Shown in pieces: positions 23,675 through 30,305 of a stretch of 41,250 bases of DNA. Both the position numbers and the translations under genes were made by a program. The stretch's first letter is position 1, and every line of letters starts with the position of its first letter. The notes beneath the pieces were generated by a model. That model ran no database searches and was not told where the DNA came from. It saw only the letters and a list, made by a program, of their open reading frames with translations. This DNA comes from a virus, in the IMG/VR virus record IMGVR_UViG_3300038682_000061, positions 1-41,250 of that record. The stretch is one strand, 5' to 3'.

Positions 23675-24622
23675 GTGGATATTACCAAAGAATCACCAAC
23701 TATCGTTTCTCTTTGCTCAGGCTACGGGGGGATCGAACTCGGTCTTGGAAGAGTGTTTGGAGAACTCTCCGTCCTCGCTCATGTGGAGATCGAAGCCTTC
23801 GCAGTTGCGAACTTGGTTAACAAGATGGAAGCGGGACTTATGGCTCCAGCACCTATCTGGACGGATGTTAAAACCCTCAATGCGGGACTCTTTCGAGGAC
23901 ATGTTGACATCCTTACTGGTGGCTATCCATGCCAACCATTCAGTGCAGCAGGTAAGCGACAAGGGGCAGACGACCCACGACATCTGTGGCCTCACATCAG
24001 GACTATCATCAGAGATTGCCAACCAGAATACTGTTTCTTTGAAAACGTCGAAGGGCACATATCGCTTGGACTCTCCACAGTCATCGCCGACTTGGAAGAA
24101 GATGGTTACAGAACAACGTGGGGAATATTCTCAGCGGAAGAATGCGGCGCACCGCACAGAAGGAAACGGGTGTTCATCTTGGCCAACCGCAGCAGCGAGG
24201 GATTTCAAGGGTTGCGGCAACGCAGTAGACAGGAAAGACGGGAAGCACCGACTGGATACGCTGGAGGCTGTAGTCAAGTTTGGCCTTCACGCCCCGGACA
24301 ACCCCAACACGAATGGGAAGCCCCAAGAGTCGTGGGCAACACCAAACACAATGGACATGCTACCACCGAAAACCGGGGAAGCGTTGGCAAGGAACAAGAA
24401 AAAGGGCGGTTGTCGGAATCTTCGGGAAGACGTGAACAAGCCACCGACAACTGGCAAGTTGAATCCCCGATGGGTGGAAAGCCTGATGGGAGTTCCGATT
24501 GGCTGGACTATGCCGAGTTGTGTGACAATCGAACTGATGAACTGCGACTACTTGGAAACGGAGTAGTCCCTGCTACTGCTGAATTGGCGTGGCGAACATT
24601 ATACAAAAGGTTAAACAAATGA
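23675..24622 (+). CDS. C5 cytosine DNA methyltransferase, alpha chain
   Basis: The 315-aa product has motif I SLCSGYGGIELGLG (12-25), motif IV GGYPCQPFS (82-90, catalytic Cys86), motif VI ENV (123-125), motif VIII RRKRVFILA (162-170) and motif X GNGVVPATAELAW (294 to 306). A motif IX is not seen in this frame. The region between VIII and X is odd, rich in Arg, Gly, Ser and Gln, because a second conserved frame overlaps it. The start is GTG at 23675, 8 bases after AGGAGG. It methylates cytosine to a 5-methyl form, probably protecting phage DNA against restriction; the target is unknown. It stops in ATGA with the primase gene. Confidence 0.9.
   Translation: MDITKESPTIVSLCSGYGGIELGLGRVFGELSVLAHVEIEAFAVANLVNKMEAGLMAPAPIWTDVKTLNAGLFRGHVDILTGGYPCQPFSAAGKRQGADDPRHLWPHIRTIIRDCQPEYCFFENVEGHISLGLSTVIADLEEDGYRTTWGIFSAEECGAPHRRKRVFILANRSSEGFQGLRQRSRQERREAPTGYAGGCSQVWPSRPGQPQHEWEAPRVVGNTKHNGHATTENRGSVGKEQEKGRLSESSGRREQATDNWQVESPMGGKPDGSSDWLDYAELCDNRTDELRLLGNGVVPATAELAWRTLYKRLNK
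23901..24566 (+). CDS. Overlapping-frame methyltransferase beta chain (+1 frame of the alpha gene)
   Basis: The frame is open throughout 23673-24566; I give ATG at 23901 (MLTSLLVAIHANHSVQQ, 221 aa) as the likely start, while 23865 and 23880 are alternatives. The C-terminal half contains SSWPTAAARDFKGCG, then RLDTLEAVVKFG, and ends LNPRWVESLMGVPIGWT plus a short Cys-containing tail. The last piece resembles C5-methyltransferase motif IX, which the alpha frame lacks. This is the arrangement of M.EcoHK31I and M.EaeI, whose beta chain is encoded in another frame within alpha and supplies motif IX. No strong ribosome site is seen at the start. Expression is inferred from protein pattern, not shown. 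Confidence 0.6.
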   Translation: MLTSLLVAIHANHSVQQVSDKGQTTHDICGLTSGLSSEIANQNTVSLKTSKGTYRLDSPQSSPTWKKMVTEQRGEYSQRKNAAHRTEGNGCSSWPTAAARDFKGCGNAVDRKDGKHRLDTLEAVVKFGLHAPDNPNTNGKPQESWATPNTMDMLPPKTGEALARNKKKGGCRNLREDVNKPPTTGKLNPRWVESLMGVPIGWTMPSCVTIELMNCDYLETE

Positions 24623-27111
24623 ACATAGCAACCATGTTACAACATCCATCATCCATTGACCATTACATCCGCAACAACTGGAAATTGGTTCCTATTCCAT
24701 TCGGTTCTAAGGGGCCGATGCACAAGAACTGGAATAAGATTGAAAGTTGTTTACAAATCGCTTCAGACTTACCAGATAACCATGGTATCGGTTTAGCACA
24801 TGCCTATTCTGGGACAATGGCATTGGACATTGATGAATGGGATGTTGCGGTCATTGAACTGGAGAAACAGGGTATATCACTTGACGAACTATATGAAGAT
24901 CAGGATGCGGTCATCATAGACTCAGGCCGTACAGGTCACGGTAAACTTCTCTATCAGATGCCATTTGGATTAACTCTCCCATCAAAGAAACTCATTGCTG
25001 AAAAAGATGGTAAGAAGTTCAATTACCTCGACTTCAGATGTGCCACATCAAATGGGTTAACTGTTCAGGATGTGTTACCACCATCCGTTCATCCCGATAC
25101 CGGTAAACCTTATAAGTGGGCAGGTCGTGGGTCCTGGAGCAACCTACCAGTCATCCCTGATTCACTCCTCACCTTCTGGCAATCATTAATTGAAGAAGAT
25201 AACACCCCAGATATTCATGATGGTGAATTGACAACATCATGGTCAGAGATTCAGTCAGTATTATTCCATATTTCACCTGATTTAGATCGTGATGAGTGGG
25301 TTAAGGTTGGCATGGCTCTCCATCATGCAGGTTATCAGGATAAGACATTAGACACTGCATTTGCATTATGGGATGAATGGTCTTCACAATCGGAAGAGAA
25401 GTACAAAGGTCCTAAAGACCTAATGCGCTCATGGCGCTCGTTTAATCCAGGTAACGGCATCACCATCAGTACATTATTCTACATTGCAAATGAGCACGGC
25501 TACACCAGACCTCAACCTTCAGCAGAGCACCTCTTCAGTGCAATTAACGAAAACCCTGATGATTTACTAGCTCCACTGGACCTCATCAACGGTTCAAAGA
25601 TGAAAGCTCCTGAACTGGACCTGTCAATGTGGCCTGACGTATTAGCAACCAGAGCACAAGAGATTGCAGACCAGGTGGGTTGCGATCCCATCGTGCCATT
25701 ATATGCAGGCATTGGCGCTTTGTGTGGCGTTGTCGATGCACGCACAAGATTGGAACTGTTACCAGGATTTAAAGTTGCACCAGTTTTATGGATGATGACA
25801 GTAGGAGCACCGGCGGATAAGAAAACCCCTGGTTCAGCTCCAATGATGACTATTCTGAATCAACTTCAGAAAGAAGATTTCGATCGTTACAAGCACGATG
25901 TTATCCAGTTCAAAGCACAAGAAGCTGCTTACGCTTCAGCACATAAAGCCTTTACCGAGTTCCACTCATCACCTGAGGCAATATTATCTTCAGAAGAAGG
26001 ACCAACGCTACCAGACGAACCACAAACACCAATCCCGCTTAAATTATCGGTATCAGATATAACCTCACAGAAACTTGTCCGTTCAGTAGCAGATCGTCCC
26101 CATGGTGTTATCTGTTATCTTGATGAAATGAACTCCTGGTTCAACAAGGTTATGGATAAGCGTTCAGGGGAAGACCGATCGTGTTGGGTATCCGCTTTTG
26201 AAGCTGCACCGTATTCAATGGAACGTGTCGGAGCTGGATCCATTTACTGTGACAATTTCGCAGTATCAATTTATGGTAACGTGCAACCAAAGGTTTTAAG
26301 TAACTGTATCAGTAACCTCGATGATGATGGACTGATCCAGCGCTTCATACCTGGTATTCTACGGACTAAAAAGACAAAAAAGGGCAATCCAGTACCAGAT
26401 TATCTAACATCTAAAGATCAGTGGGAGAACGCTATCAGAGTTGCTTTCTCCATACCACCTATGAATTACACTCTCTCTTCAGAAGCATATTCAGAGTTTC
26501 GCCAGTTCCAGCAATGGTATGAGGATACCAAACAAGAATACGTTCTTATAAAGATGGATGATACTTTTATGTCAGCATTCGGTAAGATTGAAGGAATGAC
26601 TGGCAGACTAGCATTACTGTTCCACCTATTGAATAATCCCATGAATCCTTCAGTTTCCCTTCAGACGATAAAACAGGCCATTGCTGTAGCCAAAGAGTTC
26701 CTGGTCCCAACTTATAAATATGTTTATGGTGAATTAACCGGTCAATCAAACGAGCAATTAGAAAACTGGATAGCACAGCATATTCTATATAACTCCGAAT
26801 GGATGGAAACCTTTACAATATCAGACCTTAAGCGGTCCGCACGTCGCAAACTACCAGCTAACACAAATAAGGCTTTCCAAGAAAACTTACTACAGACGGC
26901 ACTATATCCACTGGAACAGGCTGGATGGATTAAACAAATAGAAGACACCGCCAAAACAACAAAATACGCCATTAATCCTGCTGTATACGAATCATTTAAG
27001 GAACACCGGCAAAGGGTTATAGAAGTTAAACAAAAACACCTAGACCATATATACCGCTATGCCAATGATAAAGATGGTAAGCGGAGACTGATAAAAGGTT
27101 ATCAGGATTAG
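24619..27111 (+). CDS. Primase-helicase: Prim-Pol N terminus, PriCT-2 and DUF3987
   Basis: I use ATG at 24619, which forms ATGA with the methyltransferase stop; a start at 24589 would be a GTG-type extension. The N-terminal 190 residues form a Prim-Pol fold, with MALDIDEWD near 63-71 (acidic catalytic pair) and TGHGKLLYQMP near 108-118. A PriCT-2 unit follows (SPDLDRDEWVKVGMALHHAG). From about residue 330 the DUF3987 helicase-like region begins (IVPLYAGIGALCGVVDARTR), with a degenerate Walker A GAPADKKTPGSAP. The C-terminal 90 residues look like a small winged-helix end. This 830-aa enzyme should open and prime replication. Transcription ends at the terminator at 27173-27204. Confidence 0.85.
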   Translation: MNIATMLQHPSSIDHYIRNNWKLVPIPFGSKGPMHKNWNKIESCLQIASDLPDNHGIGLAHAYSGTMALDIDEWDVAVIELEKQGISLDELYEDQDAVIIDSGRTGHGKLLYQMPFGLTLPSKKLIAEKDGKKFNYLDFRCATSNGLTVQDVLPPSVHPDTGKPYKWAGRGSWSNLPVIPDSLLTFWQSLIEEDNTPDIHDGELTTSWSEIQSVLFHISPDLDRDEWVKVGMALHHAGYQDKTLDTAFALWDEWSSQSEEKYKGPKDLMRSWRSFNPGNGITISTLFYIANEHGYTRPQPSAEHLFSAINENPDDLLAPLDLINGSKMKAPELDLSMWPDVLATRAQEIADQVGCDPIVPLYAGIGALCGVVDARTRLELLPGFKVAPVLWMMTVGAPADKKTPGSAPMMTILNQLQKEDFDRYKHDVIQFKAQEAAYASAHKAFTEFHSSPEAILSSEEGPTLPDEPQTPIPLKLSVSDITSQKLVRSVADRPHGVICYLDEMNSWFNKVMDKRSGEDRSCWVSAFEAAPYSMERVGAGSIYCDNFAVSIYGNVQPKVLSNCISNLDDDGLIQRFIPGILRTKKTKKGNPVPDYLTSKDQWENAIRVAFSIPPMNYTLSSEAYSEFRQFQQWYEDTKQEYVLIKMDDTFMSAFGKIEGMTGRLALLFHLLNNPMNPSVSLQTIKQAIAVAKEFLVPTYKYVYGELTGQSNEQLENWIAQHILYNSEWMETFTISDLKRSARRKLPANTNKAFQENLLQTALYPLEQAGWIKQIEDTAKTTKYAINPAVYESFKEHRQRVIEVKQKHLDHIYRYANDKDGKRRLIKGYQD

Positions 27112-27172
27112 CAGAATATAGGTAAAAATAGATTGTTTTGGTAAATGTATGTAGTTGGTAGGTTAAACGATA

Positions 27173-27204
27173 AAAAGCCCTTAGAATTGAATCTAAGGGC
27201 TTTT
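27173..27204. terminator. Bidirectional intrinsic terminator
   Basis: A 13-bp perfect stem, AAAAGCCCTTAGA (27173-27185) and TCTAAGGGCTTTT (27192-27204), with loop ATTGAA. T-runs lie on both strands. It separates the plus-strand primase gene from the convergent XRE regulator at 27248. Confidence 0.9.
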
Positions 27205-27247
27205 CTGTTATCTATGTTTTATGGTTCGCCTGCGACGTTGGAACAAT

Positions 27248-27484
27248 TCAAGAATTAATAGAAGTATTTCCATGTTTGGCCTCGTCGATTAGTTGGTTAT
27301 GTATGTCCGGTGCAATAACAGCTAACATTTCCAAAACATCAATCAACTTGATCAATGCGGCACTTGGCGTTCTATCGCCTGATAACCATTTGACAACCGT
27401 TGCCGGTGGCACTCCTAGATAACAGGCCAAACCCTTATTACTTAACTTGTTGGCCTGTTTAATTGCTTTCAATCGCTCTTGCAT
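27248..27484 (-). CDS. XRE-family helix-turn-helix regulator, 78 aa
   Basis: Residues about 5-55 form an XRE/Cro-like fold: RLKAIKQANKLSNKGLACYL, GVPPATVVKWLSGDRTPS. The recognition helix is TVVKWLSG. It is the last gene of the minus block that starts at the CCCANTGGG-marked promoter, and GGAG precedes it. The C terminus is helical and acidic. It could act on the CCCANTGGG or TGTGACAA repeats, which is untested. No CI-type peptidase domain is present. Confidence 0.75.
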   Translation of the reverse strand: MQERLKAIKQANKLSNKGLACYLGVPPATVVKWLSGDRTPSAALIKLIDVLEMLAVIAPDIHNQLIDEAKHGNTSINS

Positions 27485-27720
27485 ATTAATACTCCATTAT
27501 CTTTACAACGTTGTTTAAATGACGTGGAAAATGTATTTTTCCAGTCGCCCCTCAATACCAAGTTTTCCCAACTTCTACTTAAGAATTTTAATAAATCTTG
27601 TTCTGGTAGATAACCTATAAAAACTCTTGTACCGTTTGGCTCGGTGTACTTGTGAACGTTAACAAGCTTACTATCCTTAAGCCCTAAATCGTATTGTCTT
27701 TCAAAAGTAAATGTTTTCAT
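27469..27720 (-). CDS. Hypothetical protein, 83 aa
   Basis: ATG at 27720 follows GGGG at a suitable distance; the 12-residue longer form runs into the 42-aa gene. The protein is basic and mixed alpha/beta (KTFTFERQYDLGLKDSKLVN, then TRVFIGYLPEQDLLKFL). One Cys is near the C terminus. It overlaps the XRE gene by 16 bases. Not recognised. Confidence 0.55.
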   Translation of the reverse strand: MKTFTFERQYDLGLKDSKLVNVHKYTEPNGTRVFIGYLPEQDLLKFLSRSWENLVLRGDWKNTFSTSFKQRCKDNGVLICKSD

Positions 27721-27829
27721 AGTAATACCCCATTTTAGGCAATGTTTCGTTAACAAATACTTGGAATAAATACCAAGCTATATACAAGCATAGCAGGCAA
27801 TATAGTGTGTTCTGTATAACTGTTTTCAT
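27701..27829 (-). CDS. Small membrane protein, 42 aa
   Basis: ATG at 27829 follows GGGAG. The product is one hydrophobic segment, LYCLLCLYIAWYLFQVFV (residues 9-26), with a short charged start and a Tyr-rich tail that overlaps the next gene in another frame by 20 bases. It lies in line between the two neighbours. Function unknown. Confidence 0.5.
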   Translation of the reverse strand: MKTVIQNTLYCLLCLYIAWYLFQVFVNETLPKMGYYYENIYF

Positions 27830-27848
27830 AATCTTAGTTCTCCCATTA

Positions 27849-28118
27849 TTAATAGCTAAATTTTTTATTACCGAACAACTCCCGACGTTGGTTATGAAAA
27901 AATTTTCTTGCGTCGGTCAAAGTATCAAAGCATTCCCAAAACAACCGCCATTTGTTGTTGTGGTCAAAACCGAAAACTTTCCAGCAGCAACTATCATGCG
28001 ATAATTCAAGTTTTACATTGTTATGTTCTGCAACCTGTAAATAACCGCAGTAAAAAGAATAAGCGGATAATTCGCCGTTTTTGTTTCTAAACTTGTTTTT
28101 CTCTTTTGGTAGTTTCAT
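27849..28118 (-). CDS. Hypothetical protein, 89 aa
   Basis: A basic, aromatic-rich protein with three Cys (YCGY and SCCW) and a C-terminal basic helix (TDARKFFHNQRRELFGNKKF). The start overlaps the upstream stop (ATGA). No transmembrane span and no known motif. Not recognised. Confidence 0.55.
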   Translation of the reverse strand: MKLPKEKNKFRNKNGELSAYSFYCGYLQVAEHNNVKLELSHDSCCWKVFGFDHNNKWRLFWECFDTLTDARKFFHNQRRELFGNKKFSY

Positions 28119-28315
28119 TTTATTAAATCTCCCATACTTTTAGGTGTTACGTGGTTTCCCCACCAATAATTTAACCAACTATCAACGATACCGTTTCCAT
28201 ATTTATACTTTATACCGAGTAAAATTCTATGTGAATCGCTGACAACAGGTGATTGATTTTCACAATAGTCGAGGTATTCAACCATTTCTTTATTAAGTGA
28301 TTTGATATTGATCAT
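28115..28315 (-). CDS. Hypothetical protein, 66 aa
   Basis: An AGGGA site precedes the ATG. The protein has an N-terminal helix (SLNKEMVEYLDYCENQ) and a Trp-rich end (DSWLNYWWGNHVTPK). It is coupled to the downstream gene by ATGA. Not recognised. Confidence 0.5.
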   Translation of the reverse strand: MINIKSLNKEMVEYLDYCENQSPVVSDSHRILLGIKYKYGNGIVDSWLNYWWGNHVTPKSMGDLIK

Positions 28316-28320
28316 AATAT

Positions 28321-28638
28321 TTATCCCTTCTTTACCCGGTTAAGTCGTTTGATAGCTGTTACAATCTCTGGCGACTTGCAAATATTGACCAGGTTAATTT
28401 TTAAAGACAACCATTTGTAGTCCTTTGCGGTTAATACATTGTGACGACATTCGTAGATATCCCGCCAGTCATAACCGGCCTCAAAGATTAAAGCATTGGT
28501 ATTGCTACTGTGCGGCGTATCAATTAACAAGCTGTTACCGGTACGTGTATTAGTGATACGTGACAACCAGTATCTATTTCCATAACTATCAACTTTGTAA
28601 GAATGCTCAACGATTATCTTAATTTGATGTTTTGACAT
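28321..28638 (-). CDS. Hypothetical protein, 105 aa
   Basis: GGAGAAG lies before the ATG. The N-terminal half is beta-rich (KIIVEHSYKVDSYGNRYW), the middle carries GYDWRDIYECRHN, and the C terminus is a basic helix. It is part of the small minus-strand block. No family recognised. Confidence 0.55.
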   Translation of the reverse strand: MSKHQIKIIVEHSYKVDSYGNRYWLSRITNTRTGNSLLIDTPHSSNTNALIFEAGYDWRDIYECRHNVLTAKDYKWLSLKINLVNICKSPEIVTAIKRLNRVKKG

Positions 28639-28651
28639 AATTCTACTTCTC

Positions 28652-28714
28652 CTATTTAGTTAGGTGTAATGCTGCAATAACGATAAAAAAGAATAACAGG
28701 ACCAAACTATCCAT
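28652..28714 (-). CDS. Tiny membrane peptide, 20 aa
   Basis: It starts in TAATG with the 29-aa peptide stop and reads MDSLVLLFFFIVIAALHLTK, one hydrophobic span. The coupling and the position between two genes in the same direction support expression. Similar to toxin-like or regulator membrane peptides only in build. Confidence 0.4.
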   Translation of the reverse strand: MDSLVLLFFFIVIAALHLTK

Positions 28715-28803
28715 TATATCACCACCATAAATGGCTGGCTTATGGTTCGCAGCTCTTGAGCTGTTACGGTGTAGGTTCTGTTGTTGATCATTATTTTATA
28801 CAT
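28714..28803 (-). CDS. Small hypothetical protein, 29 aa
   Basis: ATG at 28803 is preceded by GGGAGAG, right after the second CCCANTGGG motif (28813-28821). It reads MYKIMINNRTYTVTAQELRT and ends QPFMVVI. It is the first gene after the promoter at 28854-28883. Function unknown. Confidence 0.45.
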   Translation of the reverse strand: MYKIMINNRTYTVTAQELRTISQPFMVVI

Positions 28804-28853
28804 AATATCTCTCCCACTGGGTTAGTTGTTGGTTTTTGTAACTGGTAGGTAAG

Positions 28854-28883
28854 GTTATATCCCATTGGGTTGCTTTGTGTCAA
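28854..28883 (-). promoter_or_regulatory. Promoter with CCCANTGGG operator in its spacer
   Basis: On the minus strand, TTGACA (28878-28883), an 18-base spacer and TATAAC (28854-28859). The spacer contains CCCAATGGG (28861-28869 on the plus strand as CCCATTGGG). A second copy lies at 28813-28821 before the first gene. It is the best example of family A acting as an operator. Confidence 0.65.
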
Positions 28884-29392
28884 TGGTTTAATACATAAAA
28901 ATGTAAATAAAGTTATTCTTTTTATCCTGTTTAGCAATATCAACTACTTAGAGCATAAATGATACTATGTATTATAATGTGTGACAACTGTGTCTTTAGA
29001 TTTGAGATATGGGGTAAAAACCCACTGGGTAAAAATAGGTTTGACAAGTGCACAGGAAAGATACCTTTGTCACACATGAGGATACAACGGGGACAAATGA
29101 TACATTGTATCCTTTTTACCTGTTATCCCATTGTCTATTGATATGTGACAATATGACAGAATCACCATACCCCAACGGGATACCCTGCCCCATTGTGCAA
29201 TGTTACATAATGTGTAGCATTTGTTAACTGTGACAAAGTAGCACTATTCCCCACTGTATCTATTAACCCATTGGACAATGCTGGTTGACCTGGTTGATCA
29301 GGTTATCGAGTGCCTTTGTCACAGTATCCCACTGGGTTCTATTGATTGAGCTGGCTGGTCGGCTGGACCAAGGGGGGGGGGACCCCTGAATC

Positions 29393-29425
29393 GAGTTACC
29401 TGCGGAGGCTTAGGGGAGGTAACTC
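29393..29425. repeat. Inverted repeat beside a ten-G run
   Basis: GAGTTACCT (29393-29401) and AGGTAACTC (29417-29425) pair over 9 bp with a 15-base purine-rich loop (GCGGAGGCTTAGGGG). A run of ten G (29372-29381) followed by ACCCCT sits just upstream and can form a second hairpin. The long G-run may be a source of sequencing error. Confidence 0.55.
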
Positions 29426-29603
29426 AGACCCTACATAACTTTTTTAGAACTGGGAACCCAATGGGTTATTCAATCCTTTACTAATTTAACCAGTAGAAAC
29501 ATCGACCTTCCAGAAAAATATAAAATAAAAATTTTGAAAATGAGAACCCATTGGACAAGTAGAAACATCTATTCCTGATACCACGTGCACCATCCATTAC
29601 CCC

Positions 29604-29631
29604 TTGATAAGTATTTAACATTTGGTATATG
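29604..29631 (+). promoter_or_regulatory. Possible late promoter
   Basis: TTGATA (29604-29609), 16 bases, TATATG (29626-29631) with TGG in front as an extended -10. It is 45 bases before the terminase ATG. A family B motif (TGTGACA, 29648-29654) lies just downstream, where a bound repressor would block it. Confidence 0.4.
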
Positions 29632-29675
29632 TTGGTGTAGACTCACGTGTGACATATTATAATATGGAGGATTTT

Positions 29676-30305
29676 ATGGAACCTGACCCAAGCAACCCAG
29701 ACAACCAGCATAACCAACATAACCCGCATGAACCACCTGAAGAGATTAAACGAGCTAAACAGCTTAACTATATGATCAACCATGGTCAGCTACCTGCTAC
29801 TTCCCCGTTACCTGATTGGTTATCTGCTCAACCGCCTGCTATCCCGCATGGTGTGGCAGCGTTAACTCGTGAGCAGCGTGAACTGATGCACATGGATTTT
29901 GGTAATATATTTAGTTATTTTCTTGAGTGTTTGGTAGAGGGTGAAAATATTTGGAAGATATTTGAGGATGACCCACGCGGTTATACGTTCTCACAATTCA
30001 TGCGATGGGTGTTTGCTGACCCTGAACGTGAGAATGCTTATAACAAAGCGGCTGAGATGAGTGCGGAGTTGTTGCAGCATGAGCTGATACCGATAGCAGA
30101 TGGTATTGATACGATAGAAGAGATTGATAGGGCTAAATTGCGAATAGCTACACGTAAGGATGTGATGGCGTATCGTAATAAGAAGAAGTATGGGAATATT
30201 AAACAGGTTGAGCAGAATATTAATATAAACGTCCAAGAGGCGATGCAGGAAGCGGAGAACAGGATAATCGAGATTAACGAGGACAACACCTATGGCGAAG
30301 AATAA
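29676..30305 (+). CDS. Terminase small subunit
   Basis: I use ATG at 29676 (MEPDPSN), 5 bases after GGAGG; upstream starts at 29622 are not supported by a ribosome site. The first 60 residues are Asn/His/Pro-rich and probably disordered. From about residue 90 the pattern is that of Sf6 gp1-like small terminases: TFSQFMRWVFADPERENAYN, then a helix leading to DRAKLRIATRKDVMAYRNKKKYG. It recognises the packaging site and starts headful cutting with the large subunit, whose gene it overlaps by 14 bases. Confidence 0.85.
   Translation: MEPDPSNPDNQHNQHNPHEPPEEIKRAKQLNYMINHGQLPATSPLPDWLSAQPPAIPHGVAALTREQRELMHMDFGNIFSYFLECLVEGENIWKIFEDDPRGYTFSQFMRWVFADPERENAYNKAAEMSAELLQHELIPIADGIDTIEEIDRAKLRIATRKDVMAYRNKKKYGNIKQVEQNININVQEAMQEAENRIIEINEDNTYGEE

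Larger units (their letters stand above)
28804..29675. repeat. Gene-free region with two repeat families (operators or origin)
   Basis: About 870 bases without a convincing gene. Family A, CCCAnTGGG or close: 28813-28821, 28861-28869, 29021-29029, 29127-29135, 29171-29179, 29189-29197, 29250-29258, 29267-29275, 29328-29336, 29457-29465 and 29547-29555. Family B, TGTGACAA or its complement TTGTCACA: 28980, 29067, 29144, 29229, 29316 and 29648. The longest match of each family is near a promoter. A 12-base repeat AGTAGAAACATC occurs at 29492 and 29558. It could hold operators, a replication origin or a packaging site next to the terminase. Confidence 0.7.

Noticed and set aside
23673-23900. Start of the second methyltransferase frame at the GTG at 23673
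   Set aside because: The AGGAGG spacing suits the alpha start at 23675, and the first 76 codons of the second frame show no conserved pattern; an internal start is more likely.
28959-29141. 60-residue plus-strand open frame in the repeat-rich region
   Set aside because: No ribosome site, and it runs across several repeat motifs; the codons look random.
29656-29663. TATAAT-like hexamer just before the small terminase
   Set aside because: The transcript would start within the ribosome site and no -35 lies at 16-19 bases; the 29604-29631 pair is a better candidate.
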